Notes: generated by a model not told the origin, from the sequence alone. A DNA stretch of 64,000 nt from Streptosporangium sp. NBC_01756 (GCF_035917975.1 NZ_CP109130.1:4030001-4094000), one strand, 5' to 3'; positions 50,293 through 58,284 are shown, counted from the stretch's first letter. Translations and numbers: made by a program.

Positions 50293-50678
50293 CAGTTGTC
50301 CTCCCAGTTGAAGACGGGCTTCTTCTTGTCCTTGACCGCGGGGAGCTGGTCGATGAACTCTTTCCGGAACTGGGCGTGGAACTTCACCAGCTCGACCCCG
50401 GCGCCCTTCTGCAACTCCGCGGCCCGCTTCAACCGGCGCACCACGCGCCGGGCCCGCAGGCGCACGTCCGGGGCGCCCATCAACGCCAGCACCGGGTGAC
50501 CCTTGAAGCTCCGGATGAGCACCGCGTACAGCTCGTCAGCGCCGATGAGGAACTCTCCGTGCAGGTCCCGGCACAACGCCCGGCCGACCTTGGCGTATTC
50601 GGTGATGGCCCGCGGACCACCCCACGGGATGTTGCTCAACTCGGGGATGCGGGACTTGCCCGTCCTGTCCGCAGTCAC
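50292..50678 (-). CDS. Hypothetical transfer-operon protein
   Basis: 128 aa, basic and helical (VRLRARRVVRRLKRAAELQKG, FHAQFRKEFIDQLP), without membrane segments. Stop overlaps the traB start; start overlaps the preceding gene's stop. Family not recognised; the tight coupling suggests a TraB accessory. Confidence 0.7.
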   Translation of the reverse strand: MTADRTGKSRIPELSNIPWGGPRAITEYAKVGRALCRDLHGEFLIGADELYAVLIRSFKGHPVLALMGAPDVRLRARRVVRRLKRAAELQKGAGVELVKFHAQFRKEFIDQLPAVKDKKKPVFNWEDN

Positions 50679-50899
50679 AGCTCGTCCTCCTGGTCATCGT
50701 CGATCACGTCGGCTTCGTGGACGTGGTTCTTGCCGGTGCGGTAGGCGTCGCCGAACACCCGGGCGGTATCCCGGGCGTCGTAGCGGAGCGGCCGGGCGCC
50801 GGCGAGCGCGGCCACCAGGTCATCGAGCGCGGTCAGCAGCAGGCGGATCACCGCCCAGATGCCCGACCAGATGCTGGGGCGGGGGACATGGTGAATCAT
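50675..50899 (-). CDS. Small transfer-operon protein
   Basis: 74 aa from ATG 50899 (GGAG 6 nt upstream); an in-frame ATG at 50911 is possible. One amphipathic/hydrophobic helix (IWAVIRLLLTALDDLVAALAG), then a charged tail ending DDDQEDEL. Resembles small spread-type (Spd) proteins in size and position, but the family is not certain. Confidence 0.65.
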   Translation of the reverse strand: MIHHVPRPSIWSGIWAVIRLLLTALDDLVAALAGARPLRYDARDTARVFGDAYRTGKNHVHEADVIDDDQEDEL

Positions 50900-50984
50900 G
50901 GAGATCTCCATTCAGGTGGAGACCCGCCCCCGGACCTGTCTTGGTCGGTTGATCCGGGGGCGGACCTGGTTTCAAGGGGTGGGG

Positions 50985-52091
50985 TCAGGCAGAGGTCGAG
51001 CTGTGGCCGTTCATCGCGGCGGTGCGGTTCCGCCACTCGCGTTCCCGCCACTGCTGCCGAAGGACCTTGATCGGAGGCCCGGCGAAGACCTCGGCAGGCG
51101 TCATGCCCGCGGTCAGCTCCTCATCGGTCGGCTCGTCGCCCCAAGGGCCGTCCCACGGCCGCTCGACGTCCTCGGCGGGTCGCTTCGGGTCAGGCATGTT
51201 CCACGCCTTGCGGACGATGAACTTGGCCGTCTCGTCCAGGCCGTCCGCCTCCAGGTCGGCCTCAGTCGGCGGGTTCTCCTTCGTGAACTTCACAGCGAGA
51301 TCCATGACGCGCAGCGCTTCCTCATCCTCGGTGATCTTCCGTGAGGGAGCGGCGGGGACCGGGGTTCTGTCCTCGACGGCGTTCTGTCCTCGGACGACCG
51401 AGGTCGGCTTCGCTTCGGCGAGCTGGTCGAGGTACGCCTTGACCTTCGCAGCGCGGGGCTGGCCGATGCGCAGTTCCCGCTTCAGACGGCTCAGCGCAGG
51501 CGCCTGTCCCTCGGCGATCTCGGTCGCGTACCTGTCTGCGGCCACCGGGAACAGCTCGTCAGGCGCGGGTGTGAGAACCGGCATCGGCGCAGGTGACAGC
51601 GCAGGTGCGGCGGGTACGGGCTCGACCGGCGGCACGTCCACAGGGGCATCAGCCGTACCCGGCTCAGCCGCGGGGGGCGTCTCGATCCTTTCGAGGGTGT
51701 CACCGCTGACACCCTCGGGTGCGACTCCGCGGCGAATCATCCCCATCAGCAGCTCGTAGGACAGAACGAGGGCGACGGCCGGCCACGCGGCGACGATCGC
51801 GCCGACCGGACCGTGAGCCCACCCGTGAGCCACGTTCGCCGCGAGGGTGGCCAGGATGCCCAGAGCGAGCGTCCACCGCGCCAACGCAGGGACCGGCAGG
51901 CCCCGGCGGGCAGCGTCGAGCAGGACCATCGAAGAGGCGAAGATCGCCCCGTCGATCGTCAGCGGAACCAGGTAGGCGGTCAGACCGGACTCGCCGTTGA
52001 GGACAACCACCTCGTAGGCGTGGCGGTAGGACACCACCGCGGCGACGGCCGCCAGGAGCAGCACGACGACGGTCGTAGCGAAGCGGATCAT
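50985..52091 (-). CDS. DUF2637 protein, SpdB-like
   Basis: 368 aa from ATG 52091. The N-terminal DUF2637 domain has four helices: TTVVVLLLAAVAAVVSYRHAY, LVPLTIDGAIFASSMVLLDA, WTLALGILATLAANVAHGWA and a fourth ending LSYELLMGMIRRG. A Pro/Ala/Glu linker follows, then a helical C-terminus including SRLKRELRIGQPRAAKVKAYL, probably DNA binding. SpdB-type proteins help spread transferred DNA between hyphal compartments. Coupled to DUF6907 by an ATGA overlap. Confidence 0.88.
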   Translation of the reverse strand: MIRFATTVVVLLLAAVAAVVSYRHAYEVVVLNGESGLTAYLVPLTIDGAIFASSMVLLDAARRGLPVPALARWTLALGILATLAANVAHGWAHGPVGAIVAAWPAVALVLSYELLMGMIRRGVAPEGVSGDTLERIETPPAAEPGTADAPVDVPPVEPVPAAPALSPAPMPVLTPAPDELFPVAADRYATEIAEGQAPALSRLKRELRIGQPRAAKVKAYLDQLAEAKPTSVVRGQNAVEDRTPVPAAPSRKITEDEEALRVMDLAVKFTKENPPTEADLEADGLDETAKFIVRKAWNMPDPKRPAEDVERPWDGPWGDEPTDEELTAGMTPAEVFAGPPIKVLRQQWREREWRNRTAAMNGHSSTSA

Positions 52092-52444
52092 CGGGCGTCT
52101 CCCTCGGCGTTTCCGGCCACTTCCCACTCCTGGGGCTCGATCAGCTTCTGAGTGCGCAGCAGCGCCGCGGCGAAGTCGCCCGCGTTCTGGATCGTCAGCG
52201 CGTTGAGGACGTCGCCGAAGTCGGCCGCGATCGTCGGCTTGATCTCCATCAGCCCGCGGTAGTCGCCCCTGGGGTAGATGATCCGCACGTTCCCCTCGGG
52301 GAACGCGCCGTTCTCGTCGGTCTGGAGGAGCAGCACGGACGGCGGGCCATTGAAGAGGAACGCGGCGTGGAAGTCATCGCCGGGCTTGTGCTCGTGCGTG
52401 CACCATGGCGGGCACGGGGTGGAAGTCGGTACGGTCTCAGACAC
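52088..52444 (-). CDS. DUF6907-type protein
   Basis: 118 aa. Begins with the family's CPPWCTHEHKPGDDFHAAF, followed by strands VLLLQTDENG and a helical end (GDFAAALLRTQKLI). Function unknown; common in actinomycete conjugative elements. Stop overlaps the SpdB-like start. Upstream gap 52445-52523 has no gene. Confidence 0.8.
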   Translation of the reverse strand: MSETVPTSTPCPPWCTHEHKPGDDFHAAFLFNGPPSVLLLQTDENGAFPEGNVRIIYPRGDYRGLMEIKPTIAADFGDVLNALTIQNAGDFAAALLRTQKLIEPQEWEVAGNAEGDAR

Positions 52445-52523
52445 GGTTCTGTCTCCTGGGTCAATCAGGGGATGGGGTCGAGGCCCCGAGCCGGTGGTTG
52501 CACACCGGCCCGGGGCCGTACTG

Positions 52524-53183
52524 CTAAGAGGGGTCGGACTGGCCGCGGCCCTCGGCGACGAGCCGCAGCAGGTGAGCGGCGAACTCCTCGACCTCGACCA
52601 GCGACAGGTAGTAGGCGGTGCCCTTGTCGGCGGAGTCGATGAGGCAGACGCGCGGCTCGACCTCCCGGTAGCCCTGCACGAGGTCGGCCATCAGCGCGTT
52701 GGGGCGGTACTCCGGCCTGGCGGCCGTACCGAAGTTCTCGAAGTCCATGGTCAGCAGGTCAGTGCCGTGAATGACGCTCATGTGCTGGCGGTCTTCGGGG
52801 TGGTCGGTGGCCCGGTGCTGCTCGGTGCACCAGGTGGGGCACGGTGCGGCGAGCCAGGTCGGCGGGTTCGCGGCGGCGTCCCGCTCCCAGGCGTGGTTCT
52901 CGCACTCGACGACCTTGACGTCGAGCAGGACGCCGGCGGGCTTGAGGATGCTGTCGGAGGCGCCGCACTGCACGCACGCCCGGCCGTTGCGCTGAGCGGG
53001 GGACAGGCTGTCCTTCGCGAGGTTCAGGTTGCAACCCGCGATGTGGGAGGTGCACTCGAAAAGCTGCCCGTGCTCGCCGGTCCCCGCAGGGGTCATCGGG
53101 GCGTCGGTTGCGGCGCAGCGGATACAGGCGATGCCGTCGAGCTGGTCGGCGGTGAGCCTGATGATGTCGCTAAGGTTGTGCAC
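52524..53183 (-). CDS. Zinc-ribbon and DUF6907 fusion protein
   Basis: 219 aa from GTG 53183, preceded by GGAG at 7 nt. Two CxxC half-modules (CIRCAATDAP, CVQCGASDS) with further Cys and His suggest a zinc ribbon. The second half repeats the DUF6907 plan: CPTWCTEQHRATDHPED, YLSLVEVEEFAAHLL. Probably regulatory or DNA-binding within the transfer operon; first gene of that operon. Promoter likely in 53184-53383. Confidence 0.75.
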   Translation of the reverse strand: MHNLSDIIRLTADQLDGIACIRCAATDAPMTPAGTGEHGQLFECTSHIAGCNLNLAKDSLSPAQRNGRACVQCGASDSILKPAGVLLDVKVVECENHAWERDAAANPPTWLAAPCPTWCTEQHRATDHPEDRQHMSVIHGTDLLTMDFENFGTAARPEYRPNALMADLVQGYREVEPRVCLIDSADKGTAYYLSLVEVEEFAAHLLRLVAEGRGQSDPS

Positions 53184-53383
53184 AGTCGTACTCCTGTATG
53201 CGCAGGGGTGGGGCAAGGGCCCGTTCGGTGGTGAGACACCGGGCGGGCCCGTTTTGCTGTGGTGCTGGTGTTGCTGAGGCGACTGTACGTCTCAGGCATT
53301 CACCTGTCAATGGAAGACATTCGCCTATCTTAGGTATCCGCCCGGTGCTGACATGCGCCCGTCAGGGATCTACACTGCGAGTC

Positions 53384-53626
53384 ATGAAGCGCCCTGAGTC
53401 GCCATGGACACCCGTAGGCATTGATGGCATCGCCGAGCACCTCGGCGTCTCCGAGAACACCGTCGTCACTTGGCGCCGGCGCTCGACGAAGGAGTGGGTC
53501 AACGTCGCCAAGTTCCCCGACCCTGCGGGGAAGATCTCCGGTCGGGACTGGTGGTGGCTCGCCGACATCATCGACTGGGCAAAGTCCACCGGCCGGATCA
53601 AGGAAGGAGGGCAAGGTGGCGCGTGA
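53384..53626 (+). CDS. HTH protein near attR (AlpA/Xis-like)
   Basis: 80 aa. GIDGIAEHLGVSENTVVTWRR is a helix-turn-helix, followed by FPDPAGKISGRDWWWLADIIDWAKSTGR, the wing and tail of AlpA/excisionase-type proteins. Opposite orientation to the transfer operon, 137 bp from attR. The gene's end overlaps the right arm-type sites. A second directionality or control factor is a reasonable guess. Confidence 0.75.
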   Translation: MKRPESPWTPVGIDGIAEHLGVSENTVVTWRRRSTKEWVNVAKFPDPAGKISGRDWWWLADIIDWAKSTGRIKEGGQGGA

Positions 53627-53641
53627 TACTTCCCGTGATAC
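53623..53641. promoter_or_regulatory. Integrase arm-type sites, right end
   Basis: GTGATAC at 53623 and 53635, 12 bp apart, matching 34813/34825 at the left end. Confidence 0.7.
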
Positions 53642-53762
53642 TGCCGCGTGTGCATCCGCGTGTATCTGGATGCTCTCGACATGATCGCGAGATGCCTGGA
53701 GTCCAGCTCAGACAGGCATCGCGGGTATCCGCTTGTCCCTCGATGATCTCGCCGTCCTAGGA

Positions 53763-53784
53763 GTTCAAGTCCCCCCTCGGACAC
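53763..53784 (+). other. attR core
   Basis: 22-bp exact copy of 34724-34745 (tRNA-Leu 3' end) without the rest of the tRNA. Marks the right limit of the element. Confidence 0.9.
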
Positions 53785-53799
53785 AAATCTTTTGCACAT

Positions 53800-53829
53800 G
53801 TGGAGGCCGGGTTGAACCCGAGCCTCCAC
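53800..53829. terminator. Hairpin beyond attR
   Basis: GTGGAGGC (53800-53807) pairs with GCCTCCAC (53822-53829), with an inner CGGGTT/AACCCG stem. Probably the original terminator of tRNA-Leu, displaced 19 kb by the insertion. Confidence 0.65.
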
Positions 53830-53966
53830 GAGTCGTTTCCGGGCATTGCTCAGCGGGCACCCGCTCGACGGTTGGGCGCCCATAGTCGGCCGGCGGCGAG
53901 CCGGCCTCGGCGATGCTCAGCCCCGCCTGGGGATCGGAGCGAGCAGGCCCGGATACCGGTCGCGGC

Positions 53967-53997
53967 TTGACTTCGAGCGCGCTCCAAAACCTAACGT
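53967..53997 (+). promoter_or_regulatory. MerR-type promoter with 19-bp spacer
   Basis: TTGACT (53967-53972) and TAACGT (53992-53997) are 19 bp apart, the overlong spacing typical of MerR-activated promoters. The palindrome GAGCGCGCTC (53975-53984) lies in the spacer. Located just upstream of the leader ORF and SDR gene. A MerR gene is not in the window. Confidence 0.6.
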
Positions 53998-54004
53998 CGC
54001 AGCC

Positions 54005-54082
54005 ATGAGTGATTCAACGCTGACAGAGACCACCGCCGACGTGCGCAGTCGGGCCGTTTGCGGGACGGAGGTGTCCCGATGA
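54005..54082 (+). CDS. 25-codon leader ORF coupled to the SDR gene
   Basis: MSDSTLTETT ... GTEVSR, starting 8 bp after the presumed -10 box, so the mRNA is nearly leaderless. Its TGA overlaps the SDR start (ATGA). May serve only to deliver ribosomes to the SDR gene. Coding status inferred from position. Confidence 0.4.
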   Translation: MSDSTLTETTADVRSRAVCGTEVSR

Positions 54083-54822
54083 AGGTGCTGGTGACCGGCG
54101 GGACGAGCGGACTGGGACTCGCCATGGCCTCCGCCCTGGCCACGGCGGGAGCGACGGTCGCGCTGACCGGCCGATCCGGCCTGCGTGCGAGCTCGGTCGC
54201 CGCCGCACTTCCGGGGGCGGTCGGCATCGAACTGGACGTGCGGGACGAATCGTCGGTGGCCAGGGCGGTCGACCAGGCGTGGTCGCGGCTCGGCGGCATC
54301 GACATGCTGGTGAACAACGCCGGGATCGGCATGCGCACGGTCAACCCGCGCTTCATGACGCACCCGCAGGGCTTCTGGGAGGTGCCGGTCGGCGGTTTCC
54401 GTGCGGTGATCGAGACCAATCTGACCGGCTACTTCCTTGTGGCACGCGAGGTCACGCCACGGATGCTGGCCGCCGGCGGCGGCCGTATCGTCAACATCGC
54501 GGTGAGCCACTCGACCATGCACCGAGCCGGATTCGTCCCCTACGGGCCGTCGCGTGCCGGCAGCGAGGCGCTGTCCCAGATCATGGCCGCCGACCTGCGG
54601 GACACGGGCGTCACCGTCAACCTGCTGCTGCCCGGGGGCGCGACCGTCACGGGGATGCTGCCCCTCGACGCCGTTCCCGAGGGACAAGAGTTCCTGGAGT
54701 CCGCGGTGATGGGCCCGCCCATCGTCTGGCTGGCGTCCGACGACGCGGCCGGCGTGCATGGTGAGCGCATCGTCGCCGTGGAATTCGAGCGCTGGCTGCG
54801 CGACAGGGACGGCACGCGGTGA
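54079..54822 (+). CDS. Short-chain dehydrogenase/reductase with Arg in place of catalytic Lys
   Basis: 247 aa from ATG 54079 (GGAGGTG upstream). Rossmann TGGTSGLGLAMA at the N-terminus, NNAG motif near residue 80, Ser in VNIAVSHSTM and Tyr in YGPSRAGSE. The usual YxxxK reads YGPSR: Lys is replaced by Arg, which would weaken normal proton relay. NAD(P)-dependent reduction or a non-catalytic role is possible. Driven by a MerR-type promoter, so probably stress- or ligand-induced. Confidence 0.88.
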   Translation: MKVLVTGGTSGLGLAMASALATAGATVALTGRSGLRASSVAAALPGAVGIELDVRDESSVARAVDQAWSRLGGIDMLVNNAGIGMRTVNPRFMTHPQGFWEVPVGGFRAVIETNLTGYFLVAREVTPRMLAAGGGRIVNIAVSHSTMHRAGFVPYGPSRAGSEALSQIMAADLRDTGVTVNLLLPGGATVTGMLPLDAVPEGQEFLESAVMGPPIVWLASDDAAGVHGERIVAVEFERWLRDRDGTR

Positions 54823-54880
54823 GGCGGGGCCGGCAGCGGCATCAGCCCTGATCATTGAGACATGACACCTGGTCACCACC

Positions 54881-54935
54881 AGTGGCCGGTTGCCTCACCA
54901 CCAACTGTTCTTTGGTGGTGAGGCAACCGGCCACT
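54881..54935. terminator. Large perfect hairpin between convergent genes
   Basis: 24-bp perfect arms (54881-54904, 54912-54935) around a 7-nt loop, between the SDR gene and the convergent SGNH hydrolase. No T-tract. Probably a bidirectional terminator, unusually long. Confidence 0.75.
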
Positions 54936-54973
54936 GTCACGGTCGGCTCGCGGAGGGGTCGATGCCGGGCTGC

Positions 54974-56278
54974 TCAGAGCCGGTCGGCGATGAGTCGGGC
55001 CATGGCGGTGTAGCCGGCGTCGTTGGGGTGCAGGTGGTCGCCACTGTCGTAAGCGGGGTTGAGTACGTCGGCTTTGCCGGGGGCGGCCAGGCCCCGGTCG
55101 AGATCGACGACGGCGTCGTACTCGCCGGAGGTGCGGATCCACTGGTTGACGGCGTCACTGACGGCGGCGGCGTGCTCGCCCCAGTGGTCGGAGTTCTTGA
55201 AGGGCAGCAGGGTCGCCCCGACGACCTTGACGCCCTTCGCGTGCGCCTGCTGGATGAGCTGGCGGTACTTGGTGATCAGCTCGTCGGCGGAGACCACGGG
55301 TGCGGGCTTGTACGTCGGTGTGTCGGACTCACTGAAGCCGATGTCGTTGACGCCCTCCAGCATGACGACCGTGCCGACGCCCGGCTGGTCGAGCACGTCG
55401 CGGCGGAAGCGGGCCGCGGAGTGGTCGCCGTACCAGGCCGAGTCGTTGAGCACCAGGTTGCCGCCGATTCCGGCGTTGAGGACGGGACGTGCCCGGCCCG
55501 TGGCGGCGAGTCGCTCAGCCAGTTCGTCGGGGTAGCGGCCGTTGGCGTCGCCGGTCGAGCCGAACCCGTCGGTGATGGAGTCGCCGAAGGCCACCACGGT
55601 GTCGCCCTTCTGCTTCCCGCCCGTGACGTCGACGCCGGACAGGTAGTACCACGAGTGCGTCGCCTGGGTGAAGGCGCTCGCGGCGGTGTCGGCGCGGTGG
55701 TCGCCCTGGGCCCGATAGCTGCTGGCGTAGGCCTGTGAGTGGAATGTCGCCGGTCCGGTGGTTCCGGCGAAGTACAGCGTGACGGCCACCGACTGGAACG
55801 GACGCACGTCGAGCTGGACGGGGTCGCTGGTCAGCCCGCCGTGGGCGGGGATGTCGGCCGACCTGGCACGTCCGAAGGTCAGGTGCCGCACGGAATCCGG
55901 CCGCACCGAGGCGCCCTGATCGGCGTAGGCCACGGTGGCGCCCGTCAGGCGCACGGCGGATGGTCCGTAGTCGTTCGACAACCGGATGCGTACCGATGAG
56001 CCCTCTGCGGTGAGCCTGACCACCTGGCGCACGCTCTGGCGACTGAAGCCCTCCTCCGACCAGTTCGGCTCAAACCCGGCGCTGGCCCGCTGCGGCGCGG
56101 CCATCCACGCGGCCTGCCAGGCTGCCTGCCGATCGACCCCGGCCTGCGCGACCCCGGCCTGCGCAACACCGGCCTGCGCGATGCCGGCCTGCGCGGTGCC
56201 GATGCCGGCCGCGGACGCGCCGAGTGTGATCACCAGAGCCGACAGTGCTGCGCCGATCTTCGCTGCGGGGTGGTTCAT
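54974..56278 (-). CDS. Secreted SGNH/GDSL hydrolase
   Basis: 434 aa. Signal peptide (residues 1-31) then a short AGVAQ tandem repeat. A jelly-roll-like N-domain (~50-200) precedes the SGNH domain: block I Ser in VAFGDSITDGFGSTG, block II Gly in GIGGN, block III Asn in LEGVNDIGF and block V Asp-His in DHLHPNDAGY. Extracellular esterase/lipase, likely a carbohydrate or lipid esterase. The 15-bp DNA repeats at about 56137-56200 encode the AGVAQ run. Confidence 0.92.
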   Translation of the reverse strand: MNHPAAKIGAALSALVITLGASAAGIGTAQAGIAQAGVAQAGVAQAGVDRQAAWQAAWMAAPQRASAGFEPNWSEEGFSRQSVRQVVRLTAEGSSVRIRLSNDYGPSAVRLTGATVAYADQGASVRPDSVRHLTFGRARSADIPAHGGLTSDPVQLDVRPFQSVAVTLYFAGTTGPATFHSQAYASSYRAQGDHRADTAASAFTQATHSWYYLSGVDVTGGKQKGDTVVAFGDSITDGFGSTGDANGRYPDELAERLAATGRARPVLNAGIGGNLVLNDSAWYGDHSAARFRRDVLDQPGVGTVVMLEGVNDIGFSESDTPTYKPAPVVSADELITKYRQLIQQAHAKGVKVVGATLLPFKNSDHWGEHAAAVSDAVNQWIRTSGEYDAVVDLDRGLAAPGKADVLNPAYDSGDHLHPNDAGYTAMARLIADRL

Positions 56279-56290
56279 GACATGCTCCTC

Positions 56291-56365
56291 GTTAATGGGA
56301 AATTTTTTCCGTTAGATGAGACCATACCGGACCGACGTCCTTAATGGCAATTCAATCCCATTAAG
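56291..56365. promoter_or_regulatory. Promoter/operator of the SGNH gene
   Basis: TTAATGG-type boxes: GTTAATGGGAA (56291-56301), and CTTAATGG (56340-56347) with its inverted copy CCATTAAG (56358-56365). A/T-rich against background. Probably a repressor operator. Confidence 0.5.
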
Positions 56366-56483
56366 TCTTCATCTTTGCTGCTGGGGAGATGCGCCGGTCG
56401 CACTGGAACACGAGGTCGTGCAGATCGGCGGCGACGGCACGCCGGGTGGTGACCGCTGCGAGGACCCGGAAAGTCAGCACGCC
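56361..56483 (-). pseudogene. Fragment homologous to the C-terminus of the 57709-58284 protein
   Basis: Reads VAADLHDLVFQCDRRI, close to AAADLHNLVFQRDWRI in the intact gene 1.4 kb away. Only about 40 residues are present. A partial duplication or remnant of a second copy. Confidence 0.6.
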
Positions 56484-56496
56484 CGGATCCGGCTTT

Positions 56497-56670
56497 TCAG
56501 CCGGCGACCGGGAAGGAGATGACGAGGGTGACGTCCGCGGATGTGTCGCCGGTGCGATAGCGGTGCGGGGCGCCTCCGGCGAAGGCCGGCATGTCGCCGG
56601 CCTCCAGGTGGCGGGGATCGTCGGCCGGGCCTGCGAGGAGGCCGCCGGAGGCGACCAGGAGACGCCGGCG
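56497..56670 (-). pseudogene. Cupin C-terminal fragment (XRE-cupin regulator type)
   Basis: Reads RRLLVASGGLLAGPADDP, HLEAGDMPAFAGGAPHRYRT and VTLVISFPVAG before a stop at 56497. It matches the last half of a cupin of the kind attached to XRE regulators. No start, HTH or cupin motif 1 is left. The 56280-56752 region contains only such fragments. Confidence 0.6.
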
Positions 56671-56752
56671 GGACGGCGGTCCGGCCCGGGGGCGGTCATC
56701 GCGTCGACCTGTGAGAGGCGGTGTGGGAGATCGGGTGGGTGATGGGCTTCCG

Positions 56753-57706
56753 CTAGTCGTCGAACGCGTGCCGCACGTCGAACTGGGCCGCGAGAAGTTC
56801 GTACGAGGCGAGGCGGTCGTCCGGATCGGCGGTCAGGGTGTTGACCATGACCTCGGTGACTCCGTGCGCCCGGGCCAGGTGGATGAGCCGCTCGCGTACC
56901 TGCTGCGGGGTGCCGTGGATGAGTGAGCTCGCATGGAGGGCGGCCTGCGTGTGTTCGGCGGTGCTCCAGTCATGGCGGGCGAGGGTGGTGAGGGCCGGAA
57001 TGGGGGCGTCGTGCCCGAGATCCTTGCGGGCCCGCCACAGCAGCATGGCCTGGGCCAGTGCCGCCGCTCGCTCGGGGTCCTCCGCGGTGACGGCCCGGAC
57101 CGTCAGCAGGGTGCCCCCGGGGTGTCCGGGCCGGAGGTGCTGCCGGTAGTCGGAGAGGGCTGCCGGACCCTTCTTGGGAGCGAAGAAGTGGCCGAAGGCG
57201 TATCCGGCGCCGAGGTGCCCGGCCAGTGGGGCGGTGGACCCTCCGGCTCCCAGGAGCCAGAGCCGGCCGGCGGGTTCGCCGACGGCTCGGTCGTCATGGC
57301 CGATGTCGAGGAGCCGCTGGTGCAACGTGGCGACCTTCTGGTCGAAATCCGGTGCGGGTCCTCCCCCTCGGCCGATGCCGACGTCGACCCTGCCGGGATG
57401 CAGACGGAGCAGGGTGCCCATCGTCTCGGCGACTTTCTCGGGGTGGTAGCGGGGCAGCAGGATCCCCCCGGTGCCGACCCGTAGGCGCGTGGTGTTCTCC
57501 AGCACGAGCGCTGTCATGATCTCCGGTGCGCTGCCCGCGAAGGACGCGGAGCCGTGGTGCTCGGCGTGCCAGAACCGGTGGTATCCCAGCGCGTCTGTGT
57601 GCCGGGCGAGGGCCAGGGTGTGGCGCAGGGCGTCGGCCGGGGTCATGTCCTCGCCGAGCGGCGACTGGTCGAGAACGGACAGCCTCAGGACCGGTGTCGA
57701 GAGCAT
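56753..57706 (-). CDS. LLM-class flavin-dependent oxidoreductase
   Basis: 317 aa luciferase-like monooxygenase of the MsnO8/LLM group: LRLSVLDQSPLGEDMTPADA, HRFWHAEHHG near residue 48, GSAPEIM and GTGGILLPRYHPEKVAE near 80. Uses FMNH2 or F420 with molecular oxygen or hydride transfer; substrate unknown. Last gene of a five-gene minus-strand cluster; its start lies 2 bp after the previous stop. Confidence 0.9.
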   Translation of the reverse strand: MLSTPVLRLSVLDQSPLGEDMTPADALRHTLALARHTDALGYHRFWHAEHHGSASFAGSAPEIMTALVLENTTRLRVGTGGILLPRYHPEKVAETMGTLLRLHPGRVDVGIGRGGGPAPDFDQKVATLHQRLLDIGHDDRAVGEPAGRLWLLGAGGSTAPLAGHLGAGYAFGHFFAPKKGPAALSDYRQHLRPGHPGGTLLTVRAVTAEDPERAAALAQAMLLWRARKDLGHDAPIPALTTLARHDWSTAEHTQAALHASSLIHGTPQQVRERLIHLARAHGVTEVMVNTLTADPDDRLASYELLAAQFDVRHAFDD

Positions 57707-57708
57707 GG

Positions 57709-58284
57709 TCAGTTCTCCTTCCGGGCGTCGGCGGACTGCGTGCCCTCATGCAGGGCGGGGACTATCCGCCAGTCACGCTGGAAGACGAGGTTGTGCAGGT
57801 CGGCGGCGGCGATGGCACGCAGCACGGGAACGAGTTCGGCGGCCTGGTCCTGGTCGAAAACGTTGAGCGGCCATTCGCCGACGGTGGCGCCGCGCAGGTG
57901 GGGGTGATGGAATCCGGCTCCGTAGTGCGCGGTCAGGGTGATCGGGACGATGCCCGTCCGGCGTTGCCGGGGCCAGGTGAGTCGCCAGGCGGCGTAGATG
58001 CCGCCGTTCGGGTCCTGCTGCGGACCGGTGGCCTGGACGGTGCCGGTGCCGAGCAGCAGGTGCCGGTCGACTTCCTCCAGTACCTGGCGTGCGGGGGCGT
58101 CGAGAAGGTCGACGGCCTGCCGGAACGCGGACTCCTTGCCCTGGCGGGTGGAGTGGCCGGCATGGGTGCCGTCTCGCAGGTCCCCGAAGTGCCTGACCAG
58201 TGCCTCCAACGGCGCGGGGGGTCGCTCCTGGGACCGGGGACGGAGCTGCGGTACGTGGGTGCCGTGGACGGGAGAGGCGGTCAT
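57709..58284 (-). CDS. Hypothetical protein coupled to LLM oxidoreductase
   Basis: 191 aa from ATG 58284, overlapping the hydrolase stop (ATGA). Contains LLDAPARQVLEEVDRHLLLGTG, GGIYAAWRLTWP, ITLTAHYGAGFHHPHLRG and LHNLVFQRDWRI. Reads as a soluble alpha/beta protein; I do not recognise the family. A decayed C-terminal copy lies at 56361-56483, so the pair may have been duplicated once. Confidence 0.75.
   Translation of the reverse strand: MTASPVHGTHVPQLRPRSQERPPAPLEALVRHFGDLRDGTHAGHSTRQGKESAFRQAVDLLDAPARQVLEEVDRHLLLGTGTVQATGPQQDPNGGIYAAWRLTWPRQRRTGIVPITLTAHYGAGFHHPHLRGATVGEWPLNVFDQDQAAELVPVLRAIAAADLHNLVFQRDWRIVPALHEGTQSADARKEN

Larger units (their letters stand above)
34724..53784. mobile_element. 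19.1-kb integrative element at tRNA-Leu: AICE backbone with phage TerS and tape-measure cassette
   Basis: Bounded by a 22-bp perfect direct repeat (34724-34745 and 53763-53784). Both ends also carry a GTGATAC pair with starts 12 bp apart. Modules in order: integrase and XRE regulator (minus), excisionase and DUF3987 replication gene with iterons, small unknown genes, terminase-small-like, unknown and tape-measure genes (plus), micro-ORFs, GntR, hairpin-rich locus, TraB, SpdB-like and DUF6907 genes (minus), HTH gene. No capsid, portal, large terminase, holin or lysin gene. Genes appear intact, so it may be active. Confidence 0.88.

Noticed and set aside
34724..53784. Ordinary prophage
   Set aside because: No capsid, portal, large terminase, lysis or other tail genes; replication, TraB and SpdB-like genes are conjugative-element types.
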